DNA of 64,000 bases, from positions 62,001 through 126,000 of the forward strand of contig CAZZLW010000042.1 in assembly GCA_964654605.1 (NCBI GenBank). Reading direction: 5' to 3'. Numbering within the stretch: position 1 is the first letter of the stretch; each line of letters begins with the position of its first letter. A model generated the notes under the pieces. It worked only from the letters and a program-made list of their open reading frames with translations, was not told the DNA's origin and ran no database searches. A program made the translations under genes and the position numbers. This DNA is from Raineya sp964654605. Lineage in GTDB: Bacteria > Bacteroidota > Bacteroidia > Cytophagales > Thermonemataceae. Shown here one piece after another: positions 7,342-16,543 of this stretch.

Positions 7342-8022
7342 ATGTACGAATACACGAGCAGTGATACCGTAATACTCAAAGAGTACGGCAGAAACATTCA
7401 GAAAATGGTGGAATATCTCAAAACTATTCCCGATAGGCAAGAACGTACCGAAAAAGCCTATCTGGTAGTAGAAATGATGAAGCAAATCCACCCAAATTTC
7501 AAAGAATTTCAAGAAACACCAAGCAAATTTTGGGACGATTTGTTCATTATTGCCCAATTTGATTTAGATATTGATGCCCCCTACCCTATGCCCGAAAAAG
7601 ATATGCTTGGCAAAAAACCCGAACGCGTAGCGTATAGCACCAATAATATCAAGTTTCGGCATTATGGGAAAAATATTCAGTTGCTTGTGCAAGCCGTAGC
7701 CCACTTACCCGAAGGCGAAAGAAAAAAAGAGTTGGAAGCACACCTTTTCAATCTGATGAAATCCTTTCATCAGGCTTGGCAAAAAGATAATATTGAAGAT
7801 AGCGTACTCGTAGAGCAAATCAAAGACCTTTCTGACGGAGCTATCCAATGCAATCTTGACGAACTCTATGGCAACCCTATCGTGAGCAGTTCGCAAGAAA
7901 CGAAAAACCTAAAAGCCACAAACACAAGCAGTAGCAATCATAACAAGAAAAACAAAAAAAATGCCTTCAATGGCAATAAAAAAAATAAAAACTGGAACAA
8001 CAAAAACAAGGGGAAATATTAA
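7342..8022 (+). CDS. DUF4290 domain protein with basic Lys/Asn-rich tail
   Basis: A 226 residue Bacteroidetes-specific protein of the DUF4290 type, recognised from YGRNIQKMVEYL near residue 16 and the related KFRHYGKNIQLLVQAV later in the protein. Function is unknown. The last 45 or so residues are low-complexity Ser/Thr, then Asn/Lys, strongly basic, which could bind nucleic acid (inference). The TTG at 7321 is ignored because it overlaps the -7 promoter element; the ATG at 7342 is used. It stands alone between pyrG and a glycosyltransferase. Confidence 0.8.
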   Translation: MYEYTSSDTVILKEYGRNIQKMVEYLKTIPDRQERTEKAYLVVEMMKQIHPNFKEFQETPSKFWDDLFIIAQFDLDIDAPYPMPEKDMLGKKPERVAYSTNNIKFRHYGKNIQLLVQAVAHLPEGERKKELEAHLFNLMKSFHQAWQKDNIEDSVLVEQIKDLSDGAIQCNLDELYGNPIVSSSQETKNLKATNTSSSNHNKKNKKNAFNGNKKNKNWNNKNKGKY

Positions 8023-8045
8023 GAGGTTCAAAAGGCTTAAGGGCT

Positions 8046-8077
8046 CAAAGTTTGAAAGTTCAAGGTTTGAAACTTTG
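8046..8077. repeat. Short intergenic inverted repeat
   Basis: CAAAGTTT (8046-8053) and AAACTTTG (8070-8077) with a 16 base loop. Similar runs of GTTTGAA/TTCAAAC occur in other gaps (25500-25620, 57220-57260). No T-run follows, so it is not called a terminator. Confidence 0.45.
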
Positions 8078-8121
8078 ACTACTAACCTCAATCTTCCAAA
8101 CATACGTAAGTTTGCTCATCA

Positions 8122-8853
8122 ATGTCCGATGCACTGATAATTATTCCTACATACAACGAAATAGAAAATATTGAGGCTATCATTCGTAAAATTTTTTCGC
8201 TTGTATTGCCTTTCGATTTACTTATTGTAGATGATGGCTCTCCCGATGGTACTGCCGAAAAAGTAAAAGATTTACAAAAAGAATTTGCAAGCAGGCTTTT
8301 TTTGGAACAACGTACAGGTAAGCAGGGTTTAGGCACAGCTTACATTCACGGCTTCCGTTGGGCTTTGCAAAGAAATTATGAGTATATTTTTGAAATGGAC
8401 GCCGATTTTTCGCATAACCCCGATGATTTAGTGCGTTTGTATCGTACTGCCTCGCAAGAAAATTACGATTTGGTGATAGGTTCTCGTTACGTTTCGGGTG
8501 TAAATGTTGTCAATTGGCCTATGAAGCGAGTTTTGATGTCTTATTTTGCAGGTAAATATGTGCGTTTTATTACAGGTATGCCCATTTCCGACCCTACGGC
8601 AGGTTTTAAGTGTTATCGCCGAAAAGTTTTAGAAACCATTGATTTAAATAAAATCAAATTTGTAGGCTATGCTTTTCAGATTGAAATGAAGTTTCAGACG
8701 TGGAAATATGGTTTCCGTATCAAAGAAATTCCCATTATTTTCACCGAAAGAGAGCGAGGCGTTTCCAAAATGAGTTTCAAAATCTTCAAAGAGGCTTTTT
8801 GGGGGGTTATTTCTCTCAAAATCAGTAGTTTTTTCAAAAAATATCAAGTTTAG
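8122..8853 (+). CDS. Polyprenol-phosphate mannosyltransferase-type GT2
   Basis: Family 2 glycosyltransferase of 243 residues that resembles dolichyl/polyprenyl-phosphate mannose synthase, which loads a sugar on a lipid carrier for envelope glycan synthesis. Motifs seen: IIIPTYNEIENIE at the N-terminus, VDDGSPDGT (nucleotide-sugar binding), and EMDADFSHNPDDL with the catalytic D-x-D. There are no membrane segments, so it is the soluble type. The ATG at 8122 is only 7 bases after a TAAGTTTG -7 element (8107-8114), so the message may have little or no leader. Confidence 0.88.
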   Translation: MSDALIIIPTYNEIENIEAIIRKIFSLVLPFDLLIVDDGSPDGTAEKVKDLQKEFASRLFLEQRTGKQGLGTAYIHGFRWALQRNYEYIFEMDADFSHNPDDLVRLYRTASQENYDLVIGSRYVSGVNVVNWPMKRVLMSYFAGKYVRFITGMPISDPTAGFKCYRRKVLETIDLNKIKFVGYAFQIEMKFQTWKYGFRIKEIPIIFTERERGVSKMSFKIFKEAFWGVISLKISSFFKKYQV

Positions 8854-8894
8854 CGACAACATCACTAATAGCAATATCGCCGCCTTGAGCTACT

Positions 8895-9812
8895 TCAATT
8901 ACTTTGAGCAAGTAGATACAGCACCGCCATACGGATAGCTACACCATTTTCTACTTGGTCTAAAATAATAGAGTGTGGGCTATCGGCTACATCGCTACTC
9001 AATTCTATGCCTCTATTGATAGGACCTGGGTGCATTATGATAATTTCCTTATCCAACTCTTCCAATAGCTTTCTGTTGATACCAAAATAAAGTGTATATT
9101 CTCGCAACGAAGGGAAATACTTGATTTGTTGCCTTTCCAATTGAATACGAAGCACATTGGCTACCTCACACCAACGCAAAGCCTCGCGTACATTGTAAGT
9201 AATTTTCACGCCCAAATCCTTGGCATATTTGGGAATAAGTGTAGCAGGAGCACAAAGCATTATTTCTGCCCCCAGTTTTTGCAAAGCAAAAATATTAGAA
9301 AGAGCGACACGAGAGTGTAAAATATCGCCAATAATTGCCACCTTTCTGCCTGCCACCGAACCCAACTTTTCTTGAATGGAAAAACAATCTAAAAGAGCCT
9401 GCGTAGGGTGTTCGTGTGTGCCATCGCCTGCATTGATGATATTGGCTTTGATATGTTTAGCTAAAAAATGAGGCGAACCCACGCTACTATGACGCATCAC
9501 AAGCATATCTACTTTCATTGCCAAAATATTATTCACCGTATCCAGCAAGGTTTCTCCCTTTTTTACCGAACTCCCCGAAGCCGAAAAGTTGATAACATCA
9601 GCCGAAAGACGCTTTTCAGCAAGTTCAAAAGAAAGGCGGGTACGGGTAGAATTTTCAAAAAAAACATTGGCAATGGTTACATCACGCAAAGAGGGTACTT
9701 TCTTGATAGGACGATTGATAACCTCTTTGAAGGAACGAGCTGTTTCAAAGATTTTCTCAATATCCTTTTCCGTAATGTTTTTTATCCCCAAAAGATGTCT
9801 GGTGGAAAGCAT
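8895..9812 (-). CDS. pyrB: Aspartate carbamoyltransferase catalytic subunit
   Basis: PyrB (305 residues) joins carbamoyl phosphate and aspartate to carbamoyl aspartate, an early step of pyrimidine synthesis. Diagnostic motifs: FFENSTRTRLSFELAEKRL (carbamoyl phosphate site), HPTQALLD, and HPGPINRGIEL near the C-terminus. It starts 8 bases after the stop of the TPR/binding-protein gene and is likely co-transcribed with it. No regulatory subunit PyrI is seen nearby. Confidence 0.96.
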   Translation of the reverse strand: MLSTRHLLGIKNITEKDIEKIFETARSFKEVINRPIKKVPSLRDVTIANVFFENSTRTRLSFELAEKRLSADVINFSASGSSVKKGETLLDTVNNILAMKVDMLVMRHSSVGSPHFLAKHIKANIINAGDGTHEHPTQALLDCFSIQEKLGSVAGRKVAIIGDILHSRVALSNIFALQKLGAEIMLCAPATLIPKYAKDLGVKITYNVREALRWCEVANVLRIQLERQQIKYFPSLREYTLYFGINRKLLEELDKEIIIMHPGPINRGIELSSDVADSPHSIILDQVENGVAIRMAVLYLLAQSN

Positions 9813-9820
9813 ACAATTTT

Positions 9821-11572
9821 CTACTTTTCCTTTTTAGGTTTGGGTTTTACTTCAACGGGTTCGGTGCTTAAAGGATTTGCCACCACTAACTTTTTATCTG
9901 CAAACTTCAAAATAGGCACGTATTGGTTATCCCTTTCACTTTCGGTAAAAAGATAGCCCCTGAAAGTTTTTTTGAAATCCTCACTTTCAACAACTTTTTT
10001 GAAAAAATCTCTTGGATAAAGATGCAGGTATTTCACAAAGGAAATCATCACATCATAGCCTTTGTGGCTGGCAACAGGTGGGGCAACCATATTGCTGTAT
10101 ATCTCTACAAATTTTACTCTTTGGTTGTATTCTACTCTGAAAGGCTCTCTATCGCCACTCAGACGCGTATAATCGGCATCTATAAAATGAACATTTTGCT
10201 TTTCTAAATCCGCAGGTTTGAGTTCAGGAATTTTACGCCACGCAAGCGTTGTAAGAATAGGCACATTGGGTAACTTTTCCTTCATTATTTCCATTATTTT
10301 TTCGGCGGCGGCTTGGCTGGAGCTCGTTACAAAAATATAATTTACGTCTTTGTATTCAGGATTGGAAAGTATTTGCTCAATTTGTGGTATAGTAGTAACA
10401 GAAATTTTGTGTTGGTACAAAATTTTACCTCCTACTTTTTCTAATTCGCTTTTATGAGCATTGAGCAATTTCATTTCTTCGGGCAATTCGCTATGAAAAA
10501 TAATTACATTTTTACCAAAAGTACTTGCCGCAAACCGAGCCGACTGCTTGCCTTGGGTTTCTATGGAAGGTTGCAAAAAGTACGCATTTTTACTTTTCAA
10601 AAATTTGGGGTTAGTCAGAAAAGGGTTGATAATAGGAATATCCTTTTTTTCAGCGATTTCAAGGGCTTTGGCAAAATCTTCATCATAAAAAGGTCCTACA
10701 AACATATCAACTTTCACAAATTCATTGTTTTTGTACATCAGCTCTAAGGTATCGGGATTCTGATAGACATCATACACAATAAGGCGAGTAGGCTTTTTGA
10801 GCGTAGTATCCAAAATGCGTTGAGCTATTCGCATTCCTTGATAAAAATCAATGGAAAGATTGGTAGCAGGAGTACGCTTTTTGGGGTCTTTGTATTCTTT
10901 GAAATTGATTGGCAAAAATAAAGCAATATTCAAGGTATCTGACTTTCGGCGATAGACGTTCTTTTCTACCCTTTGCAAACGCACTTTTTCAGGCTTTTCC
11001 AAATTATACTTTTGTACAAGTTCTTCCAAATACTCCAAATCTTTGATATTATCAACTTCGGTGGCTAATTTATCCACTAAAATTTGAGCTATGGTTTTAT
11101 CGTTGGGATACACAGCCTGCAAGTTTTTCAGCACCGCAATCTCTCTTTTACCCAAATAATGGGCTTTCATTGCTTCGGCTTTTGCTTTCAGCGAACCTTT
11201 TATTTTTTCGATATAGCTCAAAGCAATATTATCCTCTTTGCGTTCAAAAGCAATATTGGCTTGTAAGTATAAAACTTCTTGGTTTTTATCCCATTGCGGA
11301 AACTGCTCCGAAAGTTTTTCAAGCAATTTTTCAGCTTCTTTCCACTTTTTCAAGTAGAAATAACACAATGCCGAATAATAATGAGCATACTCCTGATAGA
11401 TATTCCCTTTGGCTTTTTTCAGCAGAGGGTCAAAAGCTAAAATAGCTTCTTGGTAGTCTTTGTTATTGAGAAAAGTTTTGGCTTTCTGATACTGCTCTGT
11501 AAGTTTTTTGTTTTGGGCAACTACACACAGCGAAAAAAAGCTCAAAAAAAGAATAATTGAAAGTTTTTTCAT
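9821..11572 (-). CDS. Secreted TPR protein with type 1 periplasmic-binding domain
   Basis: A 583 residue protein with a signal peptide (about residues 1-19, ending VVAQ). Its TPR-like N-terminal half (YQKAKTFLNNKDYQEAI and following helices) is followed from about residue 215 by a type 1 periplasmic-binding fold like amino-acid ABC receptors (LNIALFLPINF; DFYQGMRIAQ; FVGPFYDEDF). No transporter genes accompany it, so its ligand and partner are unknown. In Bacteroidetes such proteins often have a C-terminal basic tail like the one here. pyrB follows after 8 bases. A TAACTTTG -7 element lies at 11592-11599 on the same strand. Confidence 0.8.
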   Translation of the reverse strand: MKKLSIILFLSFFSLCVVAQNKKLTEQYQKAKTFLNNKDYQEAILAFDPLLKKAKGNIYQEYAHYYSALCYFYLKKWKEAEKLLEKLSEQFPQWDKNQEVLYLQANIAFERKEDNIALSYIEKIKGSLKAKAEAMKAHYLGKREIAVLKNLQAVYPNDKTIAQILVDKLATEVDNIKDLEYLEELVQKYNLEKPEKVRLQRVEKNVYRRKSDTLNIALFLPINFKEYKDPKKRTPATNLSIDFYQGMRIAQRILDTTLKKPTRLIVYDVYQNPDTLELMYKNNEFVKVDMFVGPFYDEDFAKALEIAEKKDIPIINPFLTNPKFLKSKNAYFLQPSIETQGKQSARFAASTFGKNVIIFHSELPEEMKLLNAHKSELEKVGGKILYQHKISVTTIPQIEQILSNPEYKDVNYIFVTSSSQAAAEKIMEIMKEKLPNVPILTTLAWRKIPELKPADLEKQNVHFIDADYTRLSGDREPFRVEYNQRVKFVEIYSNMVAPPVASHKGYDVMISFVKYLHLYPRDFFKKVVESEDFKKTFRGYLFTESERDNQYVPILKFADKKLVVANPLSTEPVEVKPKPKKEK

Positions 11573-11591
11573 TGGTTGAAAATTTATGGCT

Positions 11592-11599
11592 CAAAGTTA
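11592..11599 (-). promoter_or_regulatory. -7 element (TAACTTTG) before the TPR/binding-protein gene
   Basis: Perfect TAnnTTTG on the minus strand, 20 bases before the start codon at 11572. No clear -33 element at the expected distance. Confidence 0.45.
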
Positions 11600-11743
11600 C
11601 AACAACTTCAAAAAATTTGATAATTCTTTGAACCTAATTTTTCAAAATTACAAAATTTTGACAAATCCGAACAAAAAAGCTAATTTGCAAGAGTTTTCTT
11701 TGAGTTAATAGCCCTATTCTTGGTTCAAAACTGCACAAAAACT

Positions 11744-12778
11744 ATGCAAAAATCTTTGTTTTTTTCGTTTTTCTTTGCTTGCTTTTTCTTATTAGGGAAA
11801 ACTTTTTCGCAAGAAATAGAAGTTTTTTTACAAAATGCTGTTTCAGAAAGTAGCTTTCGGGGCTTGTGGATAGTAGATGAACAAGTGGTTTGGGCAAGTG
11901 GCACCAAAGGAACTATTCTCAAAACTACCAATGGCGGGAAAAATTGGCAAAATTTACAAATCAAAGGATTTGAAGACAAAGATTTTCGGGATATTGTAGC
12001 CTTTGATGAGAAACGGGCTTTTGTTATCAATGCGGGTTCGCCTGCTTATATTCTAAAAACCCTGGATGGGGGCGAAAGTTGGCAAGTTGTCTATCAAGAT
12101 ACTTCTAAAACTGCTTTTTTGAATGATATAGGCTTTTTTGGCGAAAAAATTGGCTTTGTTTTTGGCGACCCTGATGAAGAAAGAAATTTCACTTTGCTCA
12201 AAACCGAAGACGGGGGAAATACTTGGATAAATATCGGTAAAAATTTGCCCAAAGCTCAAAAAAATGAGGCAGGTTTTGCCGCAAGTGGTACGATTATGCG
12301 TTTTCGTGAGCCTTCGCATATCTGGATAGGCACAGGCGGTGGCGAAAAGGCTCGTATGCTTATTTCCACAGATTTGGGAAGCACTTGGCAAAGCGTAGAA
12401 GTGCCTATTTTGAGTGGAAAAGCCTCGCAAGGTATTTTTTCAGTTGTTTTTCAGGATTTGAAAAATGGCGTTGCCGTAGGCGGCGACTATACACAACCCA
12501 ATTGGGCAGAAAAAACAGGTGTTTATACCTCAGACGGCGGAAAATCTTGGAAAATCGCCAAAATTCCTCCCAAAGGTTATCGGTCTTGTGTTTCGTACAT
12601 ACGCAAGAAAACCTATGTTGCCGTTGGCACAAGTGGTATAGATTTTACCAAAGATGGCGGAAAAAAGTGGAAAAATATTTCTACCGAGGGGTTTCATACG
12701 GTACGCTTTATCCGTGAAGGAAACATTGGTTGGGCAATCGGAAACAAAGGAAAACTCGCAAAACTTGTATTGAAGTAA
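11744..12778 (+). CDS. Secreted YCF48/BNR-repeat beta-propeller protein
   Basis: A 344 residue protein with a signal peptide (residues 1-20, ending TFSQ). It has repeated LKTT-x-GG-x-xW units (for example ILKTTNGGKNW, ILKTLDGGESW, LLKTEDGGNTW, VYTSDGGKSW) typical of YCF48/sialidase-like beta-propellers. It lacks a T9SS sorting domain, so it may be periplasmic. Members act in photosystem assembly in cyanobacteria, but in Bacteroidetes the function is unknown. ATG 11744 is chosen over the frame opening at 11720 because it begins the signal peptide. An Rpn-type gene follows after 12 bases. Confidence 0.8.
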   Translation: MQKSLFFSFFFACFFLLGKTFSQEIEVFLQNAVSESSFRGLWIVDEQVVWASGTKGTILKTTNGGKNWQNLQIKGFEDKDFRDIVAFDEKRAFVINAGSPAYILKTLDGGESWQVVYQDTSKTAFLNDIGFFGEKIGFVFGDPDEERNFTLLKTEDGGNTWINIGKNLPKAQKNEAGFAASGTIMRFREPSHIWIGTGGGEKARMLISTDLGSTWQSVEVPILSGKASQGIFSVVFQDLKNGVAVGGDYTQPNWAEKTGVYTSDGGKSWKIAKIPPKGYRSCVSYIRKKTYVAVGTSGIDFTKDGGKKWKNISTEGFHTVRFIREGNIGWAIGNKGKLAKLVLK

Positions 12779-12790
12779 AATGTTGATATT

Positions 12791-13627
12791 ATGCAATTTG
12801 CAGATGTAAAAAACGATATTGCCTTTCGTAAAATTTTCGGGAACGAAAACAAAAAACAAATTCTGATTTCGTTCCTCAATGCGATTTTGGGGCTGGAAGG
12901 TGAGCGAAAAATTGCAGATGTGCAAATCCTAAACCCTTATCAAGTTCCCATAGTATTAGGAGCGAAATCTACCGTACTTGATGTAAAGGCTCGTGACGAA
13001 GCAGGTAAAGAGTATATCGTAGAAATGCAAGTTACGGATAAAATCGGTTTTGCTCAAAGAGTAGTGTATTATTCTGCCAAGAGCTATATTTCGCAACTCA
13101 ATGCCAAAGAGGAATACTACCAACTCAAACCTGTAATTTTTATTGGTATTTTAGATTTTACCTTTTTGGAAACTCCTCATTACCTTTCCCGACATCTCAT
13201 TTTGGACGAAAAAACCCAAGAACACAAACTCAAAGACCTTGAATTTAACTTCATTGAGCTACCCAAATTCAATAAAACTGAAAAGGAACTGCACACACTC
13301 ACAGAAAAATGGGTGTTTTTTATCAAAAACGCAGAAAATTTAGAAGTTATTCCTGATAGTGTTGATGATGAAGGTTTGAAAACTGCTTATTTGGAAGCTG
13401 ATAAGCACCTTTGGAGCAAAAAAGACCTTGAAGCCTACGAATATGCTCGTATGCGTGAAACTGATGAAAAAACCGAAAAAATGAAAGCAGAAGAAATGGG
13501 TATGTTGAGAGAGAAGCAATCCGTGGCTTTCAAAGCTATCCAAAAAGGTTTTGATAATGAAACTATCAGCGAACTGACGGGGCTTTCTGTGCAAGAAATT
13601 GAAAAATTACGAAAAGAAATTTCATAG
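12791..13627 (+). CDS. Rpn/PD-(D/E)XK nuclease family protein
   Basis: A 278 residue protein of the recombination-promoting nuclease (Rpn, transposase_31-like) family: Mg-dependent DNases that stimulate RecA-independent recombination in E. coli. The N-terminus NDIAFRKIFGNENKKQILIS is diagnostic. The PD-(D/E)XK core is seen as LDV followed by EYIVEMQV (catalytic D and E-x-Q). The C-terminal part is a charged helix with a short recognition-like segment. It lies between unrelated genes with 12 and 3 base gaps. Such genes spread horizontally, but nothing here marks a recent insertion. Confidence 0.9.
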   Translation: MQFADVKNDIAFRKIFGNENKKQILISFLNAILGLEGERKIADVQILNPYQVPIVLGAKSTVLDVKARDEAGKEYIVEMQVTDKIGFAQRVVYYSAKSYISQLNAKEEYYQLKPVIFIGILDFTFLETPHYLSRHLILDEKTQEHKLKDLEFNFIELPKFNKTEKELHTLTEKWVFFIKNAENLEVIPDSVDDEGLKTAYLEADKHLWSKKDLEAYEYARMRETDEKTEKMKAEEMGMLREKQSVAFKAIQKGFDNETISELTGLSVQEIEKLRKEIS

Positions 13628-13630
13628 GCT

Positions 13631-14827
13631 ATGCAAAAAAGACCATTAGAAGGTATCAAAATTTTAGATTTGAGCAGGCTCTTGCCCGGTCCGCTGGCTA
13701 CTATGCTTATGGCTGATATGGGGGCAGAAGTGATTAAAATTGAAAATCCTGTACAGCCCGACTATGTACGCAACTTTCCCCCTGTCTATGAAGCCGAAGG
13801 GAAAGAATTTTCAGCAAATTACTTAGCTTTCAATCGCTCCAAAAAAAGCCTAACATTAGATTATACCCAACCCGAAGGCAGAGAGATTTTTTGGAAACTT
13901 GTGCAAACTGCCGATGTAGTAGTGGAGCAATTTCGCCCAGGATATTTGGATAAATTGGGAATTGGCTACAACGAAGCCCAAAAAATAAATGAAAAAATCA
14001 TTTACGTTTCTATCACAGGCTACGGACAAACAGGCTCTTATAGCCACTTGGCAGGGCACGACCTCAACTATTTGAGCTATTCGGGTATTTTAGGTTTGAT
14101 AGGTGAAGCAGGCAAAGCCCCTACCCTTCCCGCTGTACAGCTTGCTGATATTGCGGGTGGCTCTTATATGGCAATTATCGGAACACTTGCCGCTTTGCAG
14201 GCTCGCACCCATACACACAAAGGGCAACACGTGGATATTTCAATGACTGAAGGGGTTATGCCCCTTCTGGTTGTACCTTTTACGCATTATCAGGCTACGA
14301 AGCAAGCTCAAAAACGTGGCGAAACGCCTCTTTCGGGAGCCTTCCCCAATTACAATGTGTATATGTGCAAAGATGGCAAGTACATCTCTCTTGCCACATT
14401 GGAGCCGAAATTTTGGATAAAATTCTGCAATGTAGTCCAAAAACCTGAGTTTTTAGGCTTTGCAATGCCCCAAGAACCCAAGCAAATGCAAGAAAATAAA
14501 GCCACCTTGCAAGCATTTTTTCTTTCAGAAGAAAGAGAATACTGGCTCAAATTAAGCCAAGAACACGATTTACTCATTAGCCCCATATACGAAATAGACG
14601 AAATTGAGCAAGATAAGCATTTGCAAGAACGAAATATGTTCCTCAAAATGCAACACCCCAAAATTGGAGAAATCCTTTCTTTGGGCTTCCCGATTAAGTT
14701 TTCTGCTACGCCTGCTATGCCTCAAAATATTGCCCCCGAGCTGGGTGCAGATACACAAAAGATTTTGCAAGAAATAGGATTTTCACACACCGAAATTGAA
14801 AAGCTAAAAAGTCAGAATATTGTTTGA
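13631..14827 (+). CDS. CaiB/BaiF family CoA-transferase
   Basis: Class III CoA-transferase of 398 residues, moving CoA between carboxylic acids. Seen are GIKILDLSRLLPGP at the N-terminus, GAEVIKIENP, LDYTQPEGREIF, and VQLADIAGGSYMA near residue 175, which holds the catalytic aspartate of the family. The acceptor acid is not predictable from sequence. It starts 3 bases after the Rpn gene, so the two are probably translated from one message. Confidence 0.92.
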   Translation: MQKRPLEGIKILDLSRLLPGPLATMLMADMGAEVIKIENPVQPDYVRNFPPVYEAEGKEFSANYLAFNRSKKSLTLDYTQPEGREIFWKLVQTADVVVEQFRPGYLDKLGIGYNEAQKINEKIIYVSITGYGQTGSYSHLAGHDLNYLSYSGILGLIGEAGKAPTLPAVQLADIAGGSYMAIIGTLAALQARTHTHKGQHVDISMTEGVMPLLVVPFTHYQATKQAQKRGETPLSGAFPNYNVYMCKDGKYISLATLEPKFWIKFCNVVQKPEFLGFAMPQEPKQMQENKATLQAFFLSEEREYWLKLSQEHDLLISPIYEIDEIEQDKHLQERNMFLKMQHPKIGEILSLGFPIKFSATPAMPQNIAPELGADTQKILQEIGFSHTEIEKLKSQNIV

Positions 14828-14898
14828 AATGTAAAAAAAAATTCAGCAGATATGAACTATTTTATTCACTTTTTCGTTTCGTCTATAAAAATACGCTT

Positions 14899-15180
14899 AT
14901 GAAAAAAATCGCATTAGCTTTGTCCCTTTTCGCTTTGGTAAGTGGAACAGTAGTGGTGGCTTCAACTTTCAACAATGCTGAAAGCACCGAGTTTATCTTC
15001 AAGAAAAAGAAGAAAAAGAAAAAAGATTCTTGCTGTACAACTACCGAAAGCAAGGCTTCTTCTTGTAGCACAGAAAAGAAAGATGCCTCTGCTACTACTG
15101 AAACCAAAGACGGAAAATCTTGCTCTACTGCCACCACCGAAAAGAAAAGTGGTTGCTGTTCAAGCAAAAAAGTGCAGTAA
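14899..15180 (+). CDS. Secreted small Lys/Ser/Thr-rich protein with paired cysteines
   Basis: A 93 residue protein with an N-terminal signal sequence (MKKIALALSLFALVSG...) followed by a run of eight lysines and a low-complexity Ser/Thr/Lys region with six cysteines arranged CC, C, C, CC. It resembles small metal-binding or adhesive secreted proteins, but no family was recognised. ATG 14899 is chosen because it begins the signal sequence. A strong terminator follows 8 bases after the stop. Confidence 0.7.
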   Translation: MKKIALALSLFALVSGTVVVASTFNNAESTEFIFKKKKKKKKDSCCTTTESKASSCSTEKKDASATTETKDGKSCSTATTEKKSGCCSSKKVQ

Positions 15181-15187
15181 AAAACTC

Positions 15188-15215
15188 AAAAACCTTCAAG
15201 TTTGAAGGTTTTTTT
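15188..15215 (+). terminator. Rho-independent terminator
   Basis: AACCTTC pairs with GAAGGTT around an AAGTTT loop, followed by T7. It ends the transcript of the small cysteine protein. Confidence 0.85.
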
Positions 15216-15357
15216 CTTGATAAGCAATGCGTTTTGCCTAAATTATTTTGACCATAACGCCGTTTTTTGGGTGGCAAGAGTTCAAAAACAAGCCTCAAAC
15301 CCTCAAACTTCAAACTTTTTCACCTCTGCTTTCATCAATTTCGGATAAGTTCCTTGT

Positions 15358-16539
15358 ATGCAAGATTTAAGCGAGCTTCAAACACTACTTAAACACTACT
15401 TAAACGTCCCTCTTTCCGAACTTCCTTTTGCTTTGCAGAAATATCCTACTTCTCTGCGTACATTGCTAATGCAACAAATAGAAGGTAGAAGGAAAATCCA
15501 AAACAAAGTCCCTCATTGGTACGAAAACTACGCATTAGTATTCCCTCCCGCCCTGAATTTGGAACAAAGTTCTTCCGAAAAAACAGCTTTTTTCAAAGCT
15601 CAATTGCTTTCAGGCAATACCATTCTAGACCTCACAGGTGGCTTTGGTGTAGATACTTGGGCATTTGCACAAAAATTCAAAAAAGTTTGGTATGTAGAAA
15701 AAAATCCCGATTTGTTTCAAATCGTCAGGCAAAACTTTGAAGCAATGCAACTAAACAATGTTTCCCTGCACAATGCAGAAGCTCAACATTTCTTACAAAA
15801 CTTTTCCGAAGCCGTTGATTATATTTATTTAGACCCTGCTCGCCGAAATTTACAAGGGAAATCTATTGCCCAAATCACTGAAACCGAACCGAATATTTTA
15901 CAGCTTCTGCCACTGCTTTTTGATAAAACAGAAAAAATTTTGCTCAAAACCTCACCTATGTTTGAAATAAAAGAGGCTCTGAAAATTTTGCCTAATGTGG
16001 CAGGTGTTTATGTGGTAAGCGTTCAGAACGAGTGCAAGGAAGTGCTATATCTTTTAGAAAAAAATTTTTGCTCCGAATGGCAAAACATTCCCATTTACAC
16101 TTACAATTTGCTTGAAAATAACTCACAGATTTTTACAAGTACCTTCGCTGAAGAAAGCAAAGCCAATGTTCATTTAGCCCCTTTGGTGCAAGAATATTTG
16201 TATGAGCCAAATAGTTCTATTCTCAAAGCAGGATTTTTCAGGAGCATAGCAGAAAAATTCAACTTATACAAACTGCACAGCAACTCGCATCTATACACGC
16301 AAGGCAAATTATTGGAAAATTTTTCGGGTAGAGTTTTTAGAATAAAAAAAGTTTTGCAAAATCCGCAGAAAGAACTGCCCGAAATGGGTTCTGTCTTTAA
16401 TATCATTGCCCGAAACTATCCGCTTTCAGTGTCTGAAATTTGTAAAAAATACAAAATCAAAGAAGGTGGAAAAGATTTTTTGATAGCTACCACTCTTGCC
16501 AGTAATCAGAAAGCAATCATTTGGGCTGAAAAATTGTAA
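15358..16539 (+). CDS. Class I SAM methyltransferase, THUMP-like domain
   Basis: A 393 residue protein of the Bacteroidetes PG_1098-type family. It has an N-terminal helical region, a class I SAM-dependent methyltransferase core and a C-terminal THUMP-like domain. SAM motif I is ILDLTGGFGVDTWAFA near residue 90, and the catalytic-type motif IV is DYIYLDPARR near residue 160. THUMP domains bind RNA, so an RNA substrate is likely, but the site is not known. It runs convergently into cysD with only 4 bases between the stops. Confidence 0.87.
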   Translation: MQDLSELQTLLKHYLNVPLSELPFALQKYPTSLRTLLMQQIEGRRKIQNKVPHWYENYALVFPPALNLEQSSSEKTAFFKAQLLSGNTILDLTGGFGVDTWAFAQKFKKVWYVEKNPDLFQIVRQNFEAMQLNNVSLHNAEAQHFLQNFSEAVDYIYLDPARRNLQGKSIAQITETEPNILQLLPLLFDKTEKILLKTSPMFEIKEALKILPNVAGVYVVSVQNECKEVLYLLEKNFCSEWQNIPIYTYNLLENNSQIFTSTFAEESKANVHLAPLVQEYLYEPNSSILKAGFFRSIAEKFNLYKLHSNSHLYTQGKLLENFSGRVFRIKKVLQNPQKELPEMGSVFNIIARNYPLSVSEICKKYKIKEGGKDFLIATTLASNQKAIIWAEKL

Positions 16540-16543
16540 GCTA

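Noticed and set aside
12791..13627. Rpn gene considered as an active transposase
   Set aside because: The family is named transposase-like but acts as a nuclease; no inverted repeats or target duplications were seen around it.
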